From: an uncultured Chitinophagaceae bacterium
GTDB lineage: Bacteria; Bacteroidota; Bacteroidia; Chitinophagales; Chitinophagaceae
Direction: 5' to 3'
Length of the DNA stretch: 64,000 bases
NCBI GenBank assembly: GCA_936908745.1
Contig: CAKZFX010000010.1
Location: forward strand, 124,001 to 188,000
This document shows positions 1 to 8,800 of this stretch, piece by piece (positions within the stretch are counted from its first letter, which is position 1; each line of letters begins with the position of its first letter). Under the pieces are notes generated by a model, which ran no database searches, was not told where the DNA came from, and was given only the letters and a program-made list of their open reading frames with translations. Position numbers and translations under genes: made by a program.

Positions 1-179
1 ATAGAATAAGTGCGGCGGACTTCTTCATTATTAAGGGTAGTCCGCATGGTAAGGCTTTGCCCCTGGCTAAAGGTGAAATCATTCTTCAACTCTTCGGGCA
101 TTTCAAATGCAACAGAAACGCAATCGGCTGTTTCTCTGCGTACTTCTTTTATGGCCAGCTTATGAAAATGAATAGACAT
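1..179 (-). CDS. paaE: Phenylacetyl-CoA epoxidase reductase subunit PaaE, N-terminal part (cut by window edge)
   Basis: These are the first 59 codons of what looks like PaaE, the cytoplasmic NAD(P)H-dependent reductase that passes electrons to the phenylacetyl-CoA epoxidase PaaABC in aerobic phenylacetate breakdown. The visible part begins MSIHFHKLAIKEVRRET and continues into the FAD-binding ferredoxin-reductase domain: FSQGQSLTMR, then the flavin-binding R-x-Y-S motif (RTYSI) at the window edge. The NAD-binding part and the expected 2Fe-2S domain lie outside. A TetR-family gene ends 7 bases upstream on the same strand, which suits a paa operon. Another flavin/2Fe-2S reductase cannot be excluded from 59 residues. 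Confidence 0.72.
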   Translation of the reverse strand, partial: MSIHFHKLAIKEVRRETADCVSVAFEMPEELKNDFTFSQGQSLTMRTTLNNEEVRRTYS

Positions 180-186
180 GGGCGGA

Positions 187-777
187 TCAACTGTGTTTGC
201 GTAAGCCATCGATCATGATCATTACCATATTGTCTTCCAGCTCCTGCGCACTGATCTTGGCTTTGGAACGATGCCAGCTTTCAATACCACTCACCGCATG
301 CAATACGATCAATACAGCCGTTGGCGCATCGATCTTCCTGATTTCGCCTTTTTGAATACCTTCTTCAATAATAGCGGCAAACTTTTTACGGTAATTGCGG
401 CGCTGTGTCTGGAAATTGGACAGGTAAGGGTCTTCGAGGTGTTTCCACTCACGATCACTTACATATACTTCTTCATAATTTTCGATCATCTGCTGAATAT
501 GAAAACGCAGCAGCGTCTCTACTTTTGTAATACACTTCTGGTTACCACTTTCAATCAGCTCCATATTGGTATTAAAACGGTTGGCCACATCAAAACAAAT
601 GGCTTCCAATATCTCGTTCTTGGAACGGATATGGTTGTACAAACTGGCGGCTTCGATGCCAACAGATTCGGCAAGGTCACGCATAGACGTGGCGGCAAAC
701 CCTTTTTCCCTGAACATTGCTGCGGCTTTGCGCAGGATCAGTTCTTTTTTGGAGGCTTTTTTTCGTGGTGTTTTCAT
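187..777 (-). CDS. TetR/AcrR family transcriptional regulator (likely of phenylacetate genes)
   Basis: A DNA-binding repressor of the TetR family, 196 residues from the chosen start. The N-terminal helix-turn-helix is clear: ILRKAAAMFREKGF, then SMRDLAESVGIEAASLYNHI, then SKNEILEAI, the usual TetR pattern. The C-terminal ligand domain is helical and shows no metal or redox motif. An upstream ATG 21 bases earlier would add MSLSLGI, but it lies across the promoter box at 784-791, so ATG 775-777 is preferred. It precedes paaE by 7 bases in the same direction. By inference it is the ligand-responsive repressor of the phenylacetate genes; no ligand can be read from sequence. Confidence 0.85.
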   Translation of the reverse strand: MKTPRKKASKKELILRKAAAMFREKGFAATSMRDLAESVGIEAASLYNHIRSKNEILEAICFDVANRFNTNMELIESGNQKCITKVETLLRFHIQQMIENYEEVYVSDREWKHLEDPYLSNFQTQRRNYRKKFAAIIEEGIQKGEIRKIDAPTAVLIVLHAVSGIESWHRSKAKISAQELEDNMVMIMIDGLRKHS

Positions 778-783
778 GATACC

Positions 784-791
784 CAAAGATA
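784..791 (-). promoter_or_regulatory. -7 promoter box of the TetR-paaE transcript
   Basis: On the minus strand this reads TATCTTTG, an exact match to the Bacteroidota TAnnTTTG box. Only 6 bases separate it from the ATG of the TetR gene, so the mRNA should have almost no 5' leader. No clear -33 TTG was found. Confidence 0.6.
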
Positions 792-857
792 AGCTCAAAG
801 ACTTATCAGCGAATCAAAATAATCGGCCCTGTTTCCCGCTGGTAGCCGATTTTGCCG

Positions 858-865
858 TAGGTTTG
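858..865 (+). promoter_or_regulatory. -7 promoter box of the PfkB-family kinase gene
   Basis: The sequence TAGGTTTG matches TAnnTTTG and lies 49 bases before the kinase ATG. It is divergent from the TetR promoter about 70 bases away, so one intergenic region serves both genes. No convincing -33 element is seen. Confidence 0.5.
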
Positions 866-914
866 CACGCCGCAAATACGGCATATACGCTAAACACTGT
901 AAACAACTCAACAA

Positions 915-1838
915 ATGTCCCTCATTACCGTAGGCACTATGGCCTTTGATGCGATTGAAACCCCTTTCGGAAAAACTGATAAAATCGTAGGAGGCTCTGC
1001 TACTTATGTAGCCTATGCCGCCAGCAATTTTGTGAAACCTGTACAGCAGATTTCTATAGTTGGATACGACTTTCCCGAAGAGGAAATGGCAGAACTGAAA
1101 AGCCGTGGCGTGCAGCTGGAAGGCGTGGAAATTGTTCCTGGCAAAAAATCGTTTTTCTGGAGCGGACGTTACCATGAGGACATGAACAGCCGCGATACGC
1201 TGGTAACCGACCTGAACGTATTGGCTGACTTCGACCCAAAAGTGCCTGAGGCTTACCAGGGGGCTGAATTCCTGATGCTTGGCAACCTGATGCCTAAGCT
1301 GCAATTGAGTGTGATCAATCAATTGAAAACAAGGCCAAAGCTGATCGTAATGGATACGATGAACTTTTGGATGGAAATAGCCATGCCCGATCTGCAGGAA
1401 GTATTAAAACATGTGGACTTATTAATGGTAAATGACGCCGAAGCAAGACAATTGACCGGCCAGTTTTCATTGGTAAAAGCAGCTAAACAAATATTAACAA
1501 TGGGCCCTAAATACCTGATCATTAAGAAAGGAGAACACGGTGCTTTATTGTTCCACGGAGACAGCGTATTCTTTGCACCAGCCCTGCCGCTGGAAGAAGT
1601 ATTTGACCCAACCGGTGCTGGCGACACATTTGCCGGTGGTTTTATGGGTCACTTAGCCAAAACAGGTGATATTTCTTTTGAAAACATGAAAAGGGCGATC
1701 ATCGTGGGTTCGGCAATGGCCAGCTTCTGCGTAGAGAAATTCGGCGCTACAAGATTGAAAGAAATTACCAAAGAAGATATCAATGCACGGGTACAGCAAT
1801 TCAAAGACCTGTCAAGCTTTGAAATAGAGCTGGTATAA
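915..1838 (+). CDS. PfkB/ribokinase family sugar (carbohydrate or nucleoside) kinase
   Basis: A 307-residue cytoplasmic kinase of the PfkB (ribokinase) family, which phosphorylates sugars or nucleosides with ATP. Supporting motifs are the N-terminal GGSATYVAYAASNF substrate-lid region (residues about 26-40) and the C-terminal PfkB signature DPTGAGDTFAGGF (about 232-244), containing the catalytic Asp of GAGD. The length is typical. The substrate is not evident; close Bacteroidota homologues are usually annotated only as sugar kinases. It is transcribed alone, divergently from the TetR gene, and ends at a strong hairpin terminator. Confidence 0.9.
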   Translation: MSLITVGTMAFDAIETPFGKTDKIVGGSATYVAYAASNFVKPVQQISIVGYDFPEEEMAELKSRGVQLEGVEIVPGKKSFFWSGRYHEDMNSRDTLVTDLNVLADFDPKVPEAYQGAEFLMLGNLMPKLQLSVINQLKTRPKLIVMDTMNFWMEIAMPDLQEVLKHVDLLMVNDAEARQLTGQFSLVKAAKQILTMGPKYLIIKKGEHGALLFHGDSVFFAPALPLEEVFDPTGAGDTFAGGFMGHLAKTGDISFENMKRAIIVGSAMASFCVEKFGATRLKEITKEDINARVQQFKDLSSFEIELV

Positions 1839-1858
1839 ATAATTTGCCTTATGATTAT

Positions 1859-1895
1859 AAGCCTTCTTGTGAAAACGAGAAGGCTTTTGCTTTTT
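1859..1895 (+). terminator. Intrinsic terminator after the PfkB kinase
   Basis: A 9-bp stem AAGCCTTCT/AGAAGGCTT around a 10-base loop, followed by TTGCTTTTT. It lies between convergent genes and touches the stop of the ORF6N gene, so it could serve both directions. Confidence 0.8.
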
Positions 1896-2444
1896 AATTA
1901 CCTCCTTTAAACCCGATTCTCTCCCTGTCATCCCATTTTCGTTGTGCCGCTTTTTCGTCCAGCAGGTTTTCCATAGCATCATAAATCTGGTTGAGTTGCG
2001 CATCATGTTCGCCCAACCGTTCTTTTATTAATTTCATCTGTTCCCGCAAATCATTTTCCTGCAACAATACACGCCTGATTTCTACAAAGGCCGCATGATC
2101 GCAATATTCATTTGAATGGCTTTGTCACTTTTAAGCACACCACTTAACATAGCTACACCTTGTTCGGAAAAGACATAAGGAAGAGCGATTTTGGGGCGTT
2201 TTTGGGGATATGTCATCACAATTTGTGATGACATGTTTTCCCACTCTTCTTTACTTAGCTGGAACATAAAATCGGCTGGAAAACGCTGAATATTTCTTTT
2301 GACAGCCTGGTTCAGCACACGGGTTTCTACTTCATAGAGATCGGCAATGTCGAAATCGAACATAACCCGTTCCCCACGAAGCTCATAAATACGATTTTGG
2401 ATAGACCTGATTATCTGCATATGGTTAAGTTTAATAAATACCAT
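1894..2444 (-). pseudogene. ORF6N domain protein, broken by a single-base frameshift
   Basis: The first 120 codons encode an ORF6N domain, a DNA-binding module of phage antirepressor-like proteins that is also common in Bacteroidota chromosomes: IQNRIYELRGERVM, ETRVLNQAVKRN, RFPADFMFQLSKEEWE, LPYVFSEQGVAMLSGVL. At about base 2086 the frame runs into a stop after NIAIMRPL. Shifting by one base restores a plausible C-terminus in one open frame: AFVEIRRVLLQENDLREQ, then a helical stretch ending in WDDRERIGFKGGN and a stop at 1894-1896. One G or C appears to be missing in ATGCGGCC. It is either a young pseudogene or a sequencing error. The promoter side carries an inverted repeat at 2458-2478. 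Confidence 0.75.
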
Positions 2445-2457
2445 TTAATTACAATTT

Positions 2458-2478
2458 GAGGTCGCAATCTGCGACTTC
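2458..2478. promoter_or_regulatory. Inverted repeat upstream of the ORF6N gene, possible operator
   Basis: GAGGTCGCA-ATC-TGCGACTTC forms arms of 9 bases with one mismatch; the inner six (GTCGCA/TGCGAC) are perfect. It lies 13 bases before the ORF6N start codon, where an autoregulatory operator would sit. The function is inferred from position only. Confidence 0.4.
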
Positions 2479-2494
2479 AAGTTTTCATATAAGG

Positions 2495-4204
2495 CTAATT
2501 CAGCTTTCTTGCCAGCACTACTACATTCTTAAACTGTTTCTTTTTCCCTTCGAGATTAAAAAGTTCACTTACTATTATATAATTGCCGACAGGCAACTTT
2601 TGTCCTTTATCTCCCAACCCATCCCAATTCCAATAGCCGTTTAGCGCCAATGTTCCGTTTCTTACCAGGTTGCGAACCGGCCGGCCTGCTGCATCGAAAA
2701 CCGTGATATTAGCCACATAACCCGGCGCATCAATGGTATATTGAATAGAAGCGATATCGTCAAAACCATCGTTATCGGGCGAAAAAACCTTCGGTGTAAT
2801 AACAATAGCTGCATTGATAGCTTGTACTTGTTTGAATTGGGAATTCTGATAACCCGGTGTTCCATACCCGGCCGTCGATGCCGCCGAATGCCAGTTGGCC
2901 GGGTCTTGTGAAATAGCAGCAGGGTCAACTCTTTCTAACGCTACACCTTCGGCATCATCAATCAGCTTAAAATGCCAGTCGTCTTTATAACTTACCTCGT
3001 CCAGCACCTTGCCTTGAAAATCAAGTGCCACTACCGTTCCTTCATCATCAGGAAAAGAAGGCATTGAACTGATCACAAAAACAGCATCAGGATCTTTCAC
3101 CAGATAATTAAGTGCAAGACTGGCGGCATCTTCCGTTACCAGCATATAATCACCGGGAAAAATATAGAACGGAACAGCACTTAGCTGTTTGGCAGAACTG
3201 ATGCTTCCGCTGCTGTTCCTGTTGGCGATAAAAATTTTAGAAAGGTCTAAAATTTTATCACTGGTATTATAAAACTCCACGTAATCAAACCCATTCGGTC
3301 TTGGATTGAATAAAATTTCATTGATGATAAAATCGGCAGGATCCGGATCAGCAGGCAATCCCACTTTTGCAGTATTGGCATTTCCAATTGTATTGCCTTT
3401 ACAATCTGTAACGGCAGATGCAGTAATCGTATAAACAGTATTAAGTGTAAAATTTACACTTAATTTCAGTTGTACGGTAGTAAATAAAGGCGGCAGCGTT
3501 ACTGCATTTATAATACTCAGATTGCCATCTATACTATAATTAGATGCAATGGCGCCGCTTGCACTATCCAGCGGCTCATCAAAAACAAGTATGATCGTTG
3601 AATTATCGGTAGTATAAGCCCGTTTCAACTGCGGGCTTTGTGTATCAGTATTTACTCCATCAATACTGTTCTTACGACCGGGTGTGCCGCCACTGGCGTC
3701 TGTACTGGCCTTCCAGTTGCTGGTACCGCTGCAAGGATTTTTGGTATCCATCATTTCCAGTGTCCAGCCACCGTCTTTTTTCAATTCATTCTGGTACCAT
3801 GATAAACCATAGCTGACAGCGTGGATGATTTTCCCGTCAGCCGCTTTCAAAAAAAGCTGGTCGCCGCTATTATCAAGCGAGGGAAAATTGCTGACGGCAA
3901 TCGCCCTTCCGAAACCTGTCATAGCAGTTAATGCACTTGTTGCGCAAACGATCACGACACTATCCGGTCGTAAAATGAAATTTGGCATTGCAGCACTTTG
4001 GCCGGACAGATCACCCAGGCGCCAGCCTTGTAAATTGATGGGCGACAAACTGGTGTTTCTCAACTCCACCCATTCATTGCCGGGTAGTCCCACTGGTGGC
4101 GTTGGATCAGCCATGATCTCATCGATCACAATATCATACCTGTTTTGTGCGGCAACTACGGATGACAATACCAATAAAGGAAGAAGAAAGAAGAATGTTC
4201 TCAT
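2495..4204 (-). CDS. Secreted lamin-tail-domain protein with C-terminal FlgD-like/T9SS-type domain
   Basis: A 569-residue exported protein. It starts with a signal peptide (MRTFFFLLPLLVLSSVVAAQ). Domains in order: a first lamin-tail (LTD) domain at about 25-130 (VIDEIMADPTPP, NEWVELRNTS, GWRLGD), an SbsA-like Ig domain at about 190-275 (LKRAYTTDNSTIILVFDEPL), a second LTD domain at about 285-430 (FIINEILFNP, DYVEFYNTSD), and a C-terminal FlgD/CHU_C-like domain from about 475 (VFSPDNDGFDD ... LPVGNYIIV). The last is often a type IX secretion delivery signal. It probably works on the cell surface or outside the cell; no catalytic residues are seen, and substrate or partner are unknown. The ORF6N gene follows on the same strand 50 bases on. 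Confidence 0.85.
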   Translation of the reverse strand: MRTFFFLLPLLVLSSVVAAQNRYDIVIDEIMADPTPPVGLPGNEWVELRNTSLSPINLQGWRLGDLSGQSAAMPNFILRPDSVVIVCATSALTAMTGFGRAIAVSNFPSLDNSGDQLFLKAADGKIIHAVSYGLSWYQNELKKDGGWTLEMMDTKNPCSGTSNWKASTDASGGTPGRKNSIDGVNTDTQSPQLKRAYTTDNSTIILVFDEPLDSASGAIASNYSIDGNLSIINAVTLPPLFTTVQLKLSVNFTLNTVYTITASAVTDCKGNTIGNANTAKVGLPADPDPADFIINEILFNPRPNGFDYVEFYNTSDKILDLSKIFIANRNSSGSISSAKQLSAVPFYIFPGDYMLVTEDAASLALNYLVKDPDAVFVISSMPSFPDDEGTVVALDFQGKVLDEVSYKDDWHFKLIDDAEGVALERVDPAAISQDPANWHSAASTAGYGTPGYQNSQFKQVQAINAAIVITPKVFSPDNDGFDDIASIQYTIDAPGYVANITVFDAAGRPVRNLVRNGTLALNGYWNWDGLGDKGQKLPVGNYIIVSELFNLEGKKKQFKNVVVLARKLN

Positions 4205-4311
4205 AGCAGTTGGTTAAGGGTCTTACTATAAGACGACGGGGCGGGCTGTAAGGAAGCCTGTAAAACAAACGGGTGTAAGTAAGAAACAGTTTATTTTAAA
4301 AATAGGAGGTG

Positions 4312-4319
4312 AATATTTG
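4312..4319 (+). promoter_or_regulatory. Candidate -7 box for the asd leader transcript (weak)
   Basis: AATATTTG differs from TAnnTTTG at one position. It would start RNA near 4323, about 30 bases before the leader peptide ATG. No -33 TTG is evident, so the assignment is tentative. Confidence 0.3.
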
Positions 4320-4354
4320 GACTGGTAAAAACCGCCGCCTATTTTTGCGCCAGC

Positions 4355-4399
4355 ATGATGATAAAGAAACATACAAAACGCACCAAGAAACATTCCTGA
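4355..4399 (+). CDS. Leader peptide of the asd attenuator (14 residues)
   Basis: A short open frame ahead of asd encodes MMIKKHTKRTKKHS and then TGA. Ten of its 14 residues (two Met, one Ile, five Lys, two Thr) are end products of the aspartate pathway that Asd feeds. The stop codon is immediately followed by GGGAGG, which can pair with the left arm of the terminator at 4444-4470. This is the layout of a ribosome-stalling attenuator: scarcity of Lys or Thr would hold the ribosome on the leader and let transcription continue into asd. The peptide and its role are inferred from sequence alone. Confidence 0.6.
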   Translation: MMIKKHTKRTKKHS

Positions 4400-4454
4400 G
4401 GGAGGTTTGCAGCGTTATGTATGTTACCATATAAAAGCTTAGCAGCCTTCCTTA
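4397..4454 (+). promoter_or_regulatory. Candidate antiterminator pairing in the asd leader
   Basis: Bases 4397-4407 (TGAGGGAGGTT, starting in the leader stop codon) can pair without a gap with 4444-4454 (AGCCTTCCTTA): 11 pairs, three of them G-U. This consumes the left arm of the downstream terminator. A ribosome that reaches the leader stop would cover 4397-4407 and free the terminator. Confidence 0.55.
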
Positions 4455-4470
4455 ACCGGGGGGCTTTTTT
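4444..4470 (+). terminator. asd: Attenuator terminator between leader peptide and asd
   Basis: AGCCTTCC (4444-4451), loop TTAACC, GGGGGGCT (4458-4465): an 8-bp stem with two G-U pairs, followed by a T run and lying 52 bases before the asd start. There is no complete gene upstream on this strand for it to terminate, which supports a role in attenuation. Confidence 0.7.
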
Positions 4471-4522
4471 ATTTGCTATAAGAAAAAGGAAACAAAACAT
4501 ATAAACTAAAACAAAACAAAAA

Positions 4523-5512
4523 ATGAAAGTTGCAGTTGTCGGCGCCACCGGCTTAGTAGGCTCCAAAATGTTACAGGTGTTGAGGGAAAGAAACTTCCCG
4601 GTTACTGAATTAGTTCCCGTAGCTTCTGAAAGATCAGTGGGTAAGGAAGTGGAATTTAACGGAGCGAAATATAAGGTGGTAAGCATGACCGACGCTATTG
4701 CAGCCAAACCGGCCGTTGCTATCTTTTCGGCAGGTGGCAGTACTTCATTAGAGTGGGCGCCAAAATTTGCTGAAGCAGGTATTACCGTTATTGATAACTC
4801 TTCTGCATGGCGTATGGACCCGACCAAAGCATTAGTGGTGCCGGAGATCAATGCAGATATTTTAACAGCCAACGATAAAATCATCGCTAATCCAAACTGT
4901 TCAACCATCCAGATGGTAGTGGCATTAAATCCGCTGCATAAAAAATATGGTATCAAACGGGTGGTGGTATCAACTTATCAAAGTGTGACAGGTACAGGTG
5001 TGAAAGCTGTAACACAATTAGAAAACGAACGCAAGGGAATTGAAGGCGAACGTGCCTACAAATACCCGATCGACCTGAACGTTATCCCGCAGATAGATGT
5101 ATTCCTCGACAATGGGTATACAAAAGAAGAAATGAAAATGGTGAAAGAGACTTGTAAAATCATGCGTGATGATTCTATCCGGGTAACAGCCACTACGGTT
5201 CGCATTCCTGTTATGGGCGGACATAGCGAATCAGTCAACGTTGAATTTGAAAATGACTTTGATCTGGCAGAAGTAAAAACACTATTACAATCATCTCCTG
5301 GTGTTGTAGTGGTAGATGATACAGCCAATCAACTGTACCCGATGCCGATGGATGCACATGAAAAAGATGAAGTGTTTGTTGGCAGGCTACGAAGAGATGA
5401 AAGTCAATCCAACACATTAAACATGTGGATAGTCAGTGACAACCTTCGCAAAGGTGCTGCTACAAACGCTGTGCAGATCGCAGAATATCTTCAACAAAAA
5501 GGATTGCTGTAA
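4523..5512 (+). CDS. asd: Aspartate-semialdehyde dehydrogenase
   Basis: Asd reduces aspartyl-4-phosphate to aspartate semialdehyde with NADPH in the cytoplasm, the branch-point step towards lysine/diaminopimelate, threonine, methionine and isoleucine. The 329-residue protein shows the N-terminal Rossmann motif VGATGLVGSKML, the SAGGS segment, the catalytic cysteine in NPNCSTIQM (about residue 127), the substrate-binding TYQSVTGTG, and the C-terminal catalytic His in RIPVMGGHSE. Length and motifs are normal. An A-rich untranslated stretch without a Shine-Dalgarno sequence precedes the ATG. A leader peptide, antiterminator and terminator upstream suggest attenuation by supply of aspartate-family amino acids. 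The gene ends at a strong terminator and looks monocistronic. Confidence 0.97.
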   Translation: MKVAVVGATGLVGSKMLQVLRERNFPVTELVPVASERSVGKEVEFNGAKYKVVSMTDAIAAKPAVAIFSAGGSTSLEWAPKFAEAGITVIDNSSAWRMDPTKALVVPEINADILTANDKIIANPNCSTIQMVVALNPLHKKYGIKRVVVSTYQSVTGTGVKAVTQLENERKGIEGERAYKYPIDLNVIPQIDVFLDNGYTKEEMKMVKETCKIMRDDSIRVTATTVRIPVMGGHSESVNVEFENDFDLAEVKTLLQSSPGVVVVDDTANQLYPMPMDAHEKDEVFVGRLRRDESQSNTLNMWIVSDNLRKGAATNAVQIAEYLQQKGLL

Positions 5513-5547
5513 GCATTATCGGGTAATATATATGCTATTGAAATTGT

Positions 5548-5578
5548 ATCGCCTGCTGAGAAGCAGGCGATTTTTTTT
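5548..5578 (+). terminator. Intrinsic terminator after asd
   Basis: A perfect 10-bp stem ATCGCCTGCT/AGCAGGCGAT with loop GAGA, followed by eight T. No gene or other structure was recognised between here and 5802. Confidence 0.9.
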
Positions 5579-5802
5579 GCACTGCTGTTATTATATATAT
5601 AGCATCGTTTTAAGAGTAAATTCTTACTTGGTATGAATTGAATTCTTACGGGCATTTATTGAATAATGCGACACCCACTACTGAAAACACACGCTATACT
5701 TTTATATCCCTGATCAAACACCAACTCTACGAAAGACCTATAATCCTTTCTCTTATTGTAAAACCATAGCGGGTTTAGTTATTCAATCTAAAGCAAAACG
5801 TT

Positions 5803-8800
5803 ATGGTAAAATTCAACTCTGTACTTGTAAAACTATTCTGTACTGTTTTACTCTACATCTCTGTTCATTCAGCAAATGCTCAAAACGGGTCACAATGCTA
5901 CAAACCCCTGACGGGTGCCGGCGTTGGAGCAAGAGCTGTCCAAAATGGCCTTCTCTGTCTTTTATGCAACAATGGTAATAACCTCAACAACCTGACGGAC
6001 GCAAGCCGTACAAACTATGTTGAAGTTGGCCAGTTAGTGGGACTGCTGCAAGGCAGCGGTGTCACTGTTGTAGATTCTGTTAACACATTCCCTGCCGGTT
6101 ACTACGCAGGTTATGTAGTTGATATCGGTTCTTCATTGCTGACAGTAAATGTTTTAAACACGTTTACCGTTTCTACTTACAACAATGGAGTGCTGGTACA
6201 AACATTCTCCGGAAGTACGTTGGCTACTTCGCCATTGACAGGCTCCGACCAGGGCCGCTCTTACATTTATGCGCAAACCAACCAGGCTTTCGACGAAGTA
6301 AGATTTACGTTAAATGCAGCAGTCGGTGCTATCAGCACATTGCGTGTTTATTATGCAATGACATTTGACCCTAACTGCGGTACTAATGAAAACAATGGCG
6401 TATGTGATGATGCCATACAAGGAGCCGGCACTGTTGTTACCTACAACGGCGGACTGGTATGTGCTCTTTGCAACCTTACAAATGGCGCTAACCTCGTAGA
6501 TGCAAACAAAGACAACTATGCAGTGGCTTCTACTCCAGCCGGTGCAGTAGCAACGATGTCAGTAGGTGTGCTGGACGAACAAAACATTTATCCAGCCAAT
6601 TACAGGGCTGGTTTTGTAATCGGGCCCGACCAGGCGAATGCCTTACTCGATGTAAATGTGTTAAACAACCTCGTGGTTGAAACCTACCTGTTTGGAACCT
6701 TACAGGAATCACAAACATTTACAAGTGGTGGCGGTTTATTGAGTGTGTCTGCATTAAGCGTAAGCAACCAGCAAAAAACAAAGCTTGGCTTTGTAACAAC
6801 GAAAAAATTTAACGAAGTACGTTTACGTATCAACCAGCCTGTGGGTGTAAGCCTCGGTGGTTTGCGTATCTACTATGCGTTTGAAGAACCAAATACCTGC
6901 AACGATTGCCAGGAAGCATGGACTTCCAACCGCTCTAATCCATATACTGGTACAACTGTAACAGGAACCACATGGACAGGTGCAGGTGGTATTACATTGA
7001 GCCTTCCTCCGGTTGTAAACCTTACCATCGGCGGCTCACTTACTAACAGTGGCCGTGTGGTAGATGCTGACCTGACAAACTATGCTACATACACGCCGCC
7101 TGTTATTGACGCAGGTATTATCAATACAATTATTAACATTCTGGGTCTTGATGTATTGAATGTATTGAACCAGACAGGATTTAAATATACAGTGGACAAT
7201 AGCCCGACGGGCGATAATGGCCCGACATTCCCTGCAGGTACATTTGGTGGTTTTGTGATTCAGAAAGAGGGTGGCCTGCTGGAAGCGGGTGTACTGCCAG
7301 CTATTACTATCAATCTTTATAACGGTACAACATTGGTGGCAAGCCAGACAGGCAATGCCTTAGCAGGTGCAGGTGTGCTGACCGTATCAGGTGGTAAAAC
7401 AGTTGTCGGGTTCAAATCACCGGCGGCATTTAACCGGATACAGATTTCTATTAACAACGGGGCATTATATGCCGGAGGTTTCTTAGGCAGCAGTTATCGT
7501 ATTTACTATGCATTCTCAGTGAGTGATACAGACAATGACGGAACGCCTGATTGTATTGACAACTGTTCGGCTGGTCCTAACAGCAGCGATATTGATGGTG
7601 ATGGTATTCCCGATGCTTGCGACGCTTGTAATGTAGGCACCGCGCCTCCAACGATCGGCGCTACTGCATTGTCAAACACATGTCCTGCAACAACGGTTAA
7701 TTTATCAGCTATCACAGCAGGTAACGTACCGGCAGGCGCACAACTGACATTCCATTCTGCTACACCAGCATCAACAGCTAACAGGTTAGCTACACCATCA
7801 GCAGTAGGCGCAGGTACTTACTACGCAGCTATTTTTGATCCGGTTAATAATTGCTATGGCCCCACAACGCAAATCACAGTTACAATCACTACGTGCGGAC
7901 CAGTAGCTGAAGCTGATCATACTGCAACGATTATCAATACACCTGTATCAGGTAATGCAAGCACCAACGACAGGGATCCAGGAGGTACAGCGTTGACCTA
8001 TAACAGCACTCCTTCAGTGGCTCCGCCAAACGGAAGCGTGGTGATCAACGCAAACGGAACATTTACCTATACACCAAACAATGGCTTTGTAGGTGTGGAC
8101 AGCTTCCAATACACTGTATGTAATGCAGCAGCTTTGTGCACAACAGCATGGGTACATGTAGCCGTATCAAACCCTGTTGTGAATGGCGGATTGAACAATG
8201 CGCCGTTGGCTGAAAACGATTACAGCCAGACATTAGGCACAACACCTGTAACAGGTAATGCCTCATCCAATGACTTTGATCCGGATGGCAATGCATTGTC
8301 TTATACATTGATCAGCAATCCGGCAAGAGGTACGTTGACATTGAATGCAAGCGGTGCCTATACGTACACGCCAAATGCAGGAACTGTTGGACGTGATACA
8401 GCCCGCTACCGTGTATGTGATAATGGTTCGCCTTCATTGTGTGCCGAAGCATATATTATCGTGGAAGTAAGCAATGATCCGAATGGCCCGCTGAATGATC
8501 CTCCATTTGCACAAAATGATGTGGCTTCAACAAGAGCAGGTGTTTCAACATCGGGAAATGTGCTGAATAATGACAGCGATCCGAACGGCGATGCTTTATC
8601 TGCATCGGCTATCGGAAGCCTGCCAGCCGGATTAACCCTAAACTCAAACGGAACGTATTCTTATAACCCGCCTTCAGGATTTACAGGAACCATCAGTGTG
8701 CCTTACCAGGCTTGCGATGGTGGCGGAAAATGCGATACAGCCACATTGACCATTGTTGTGTTGCCAATTAAATCAATTGACCTGACACCGACTACAAGAG

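Noticed and set aside
4339..4956. 205-residue open frame on the minus strand over asd
   Set aside because: It is antisense to a certain asd gene, has no family features, and its composition follows from the codon pattern of asd.
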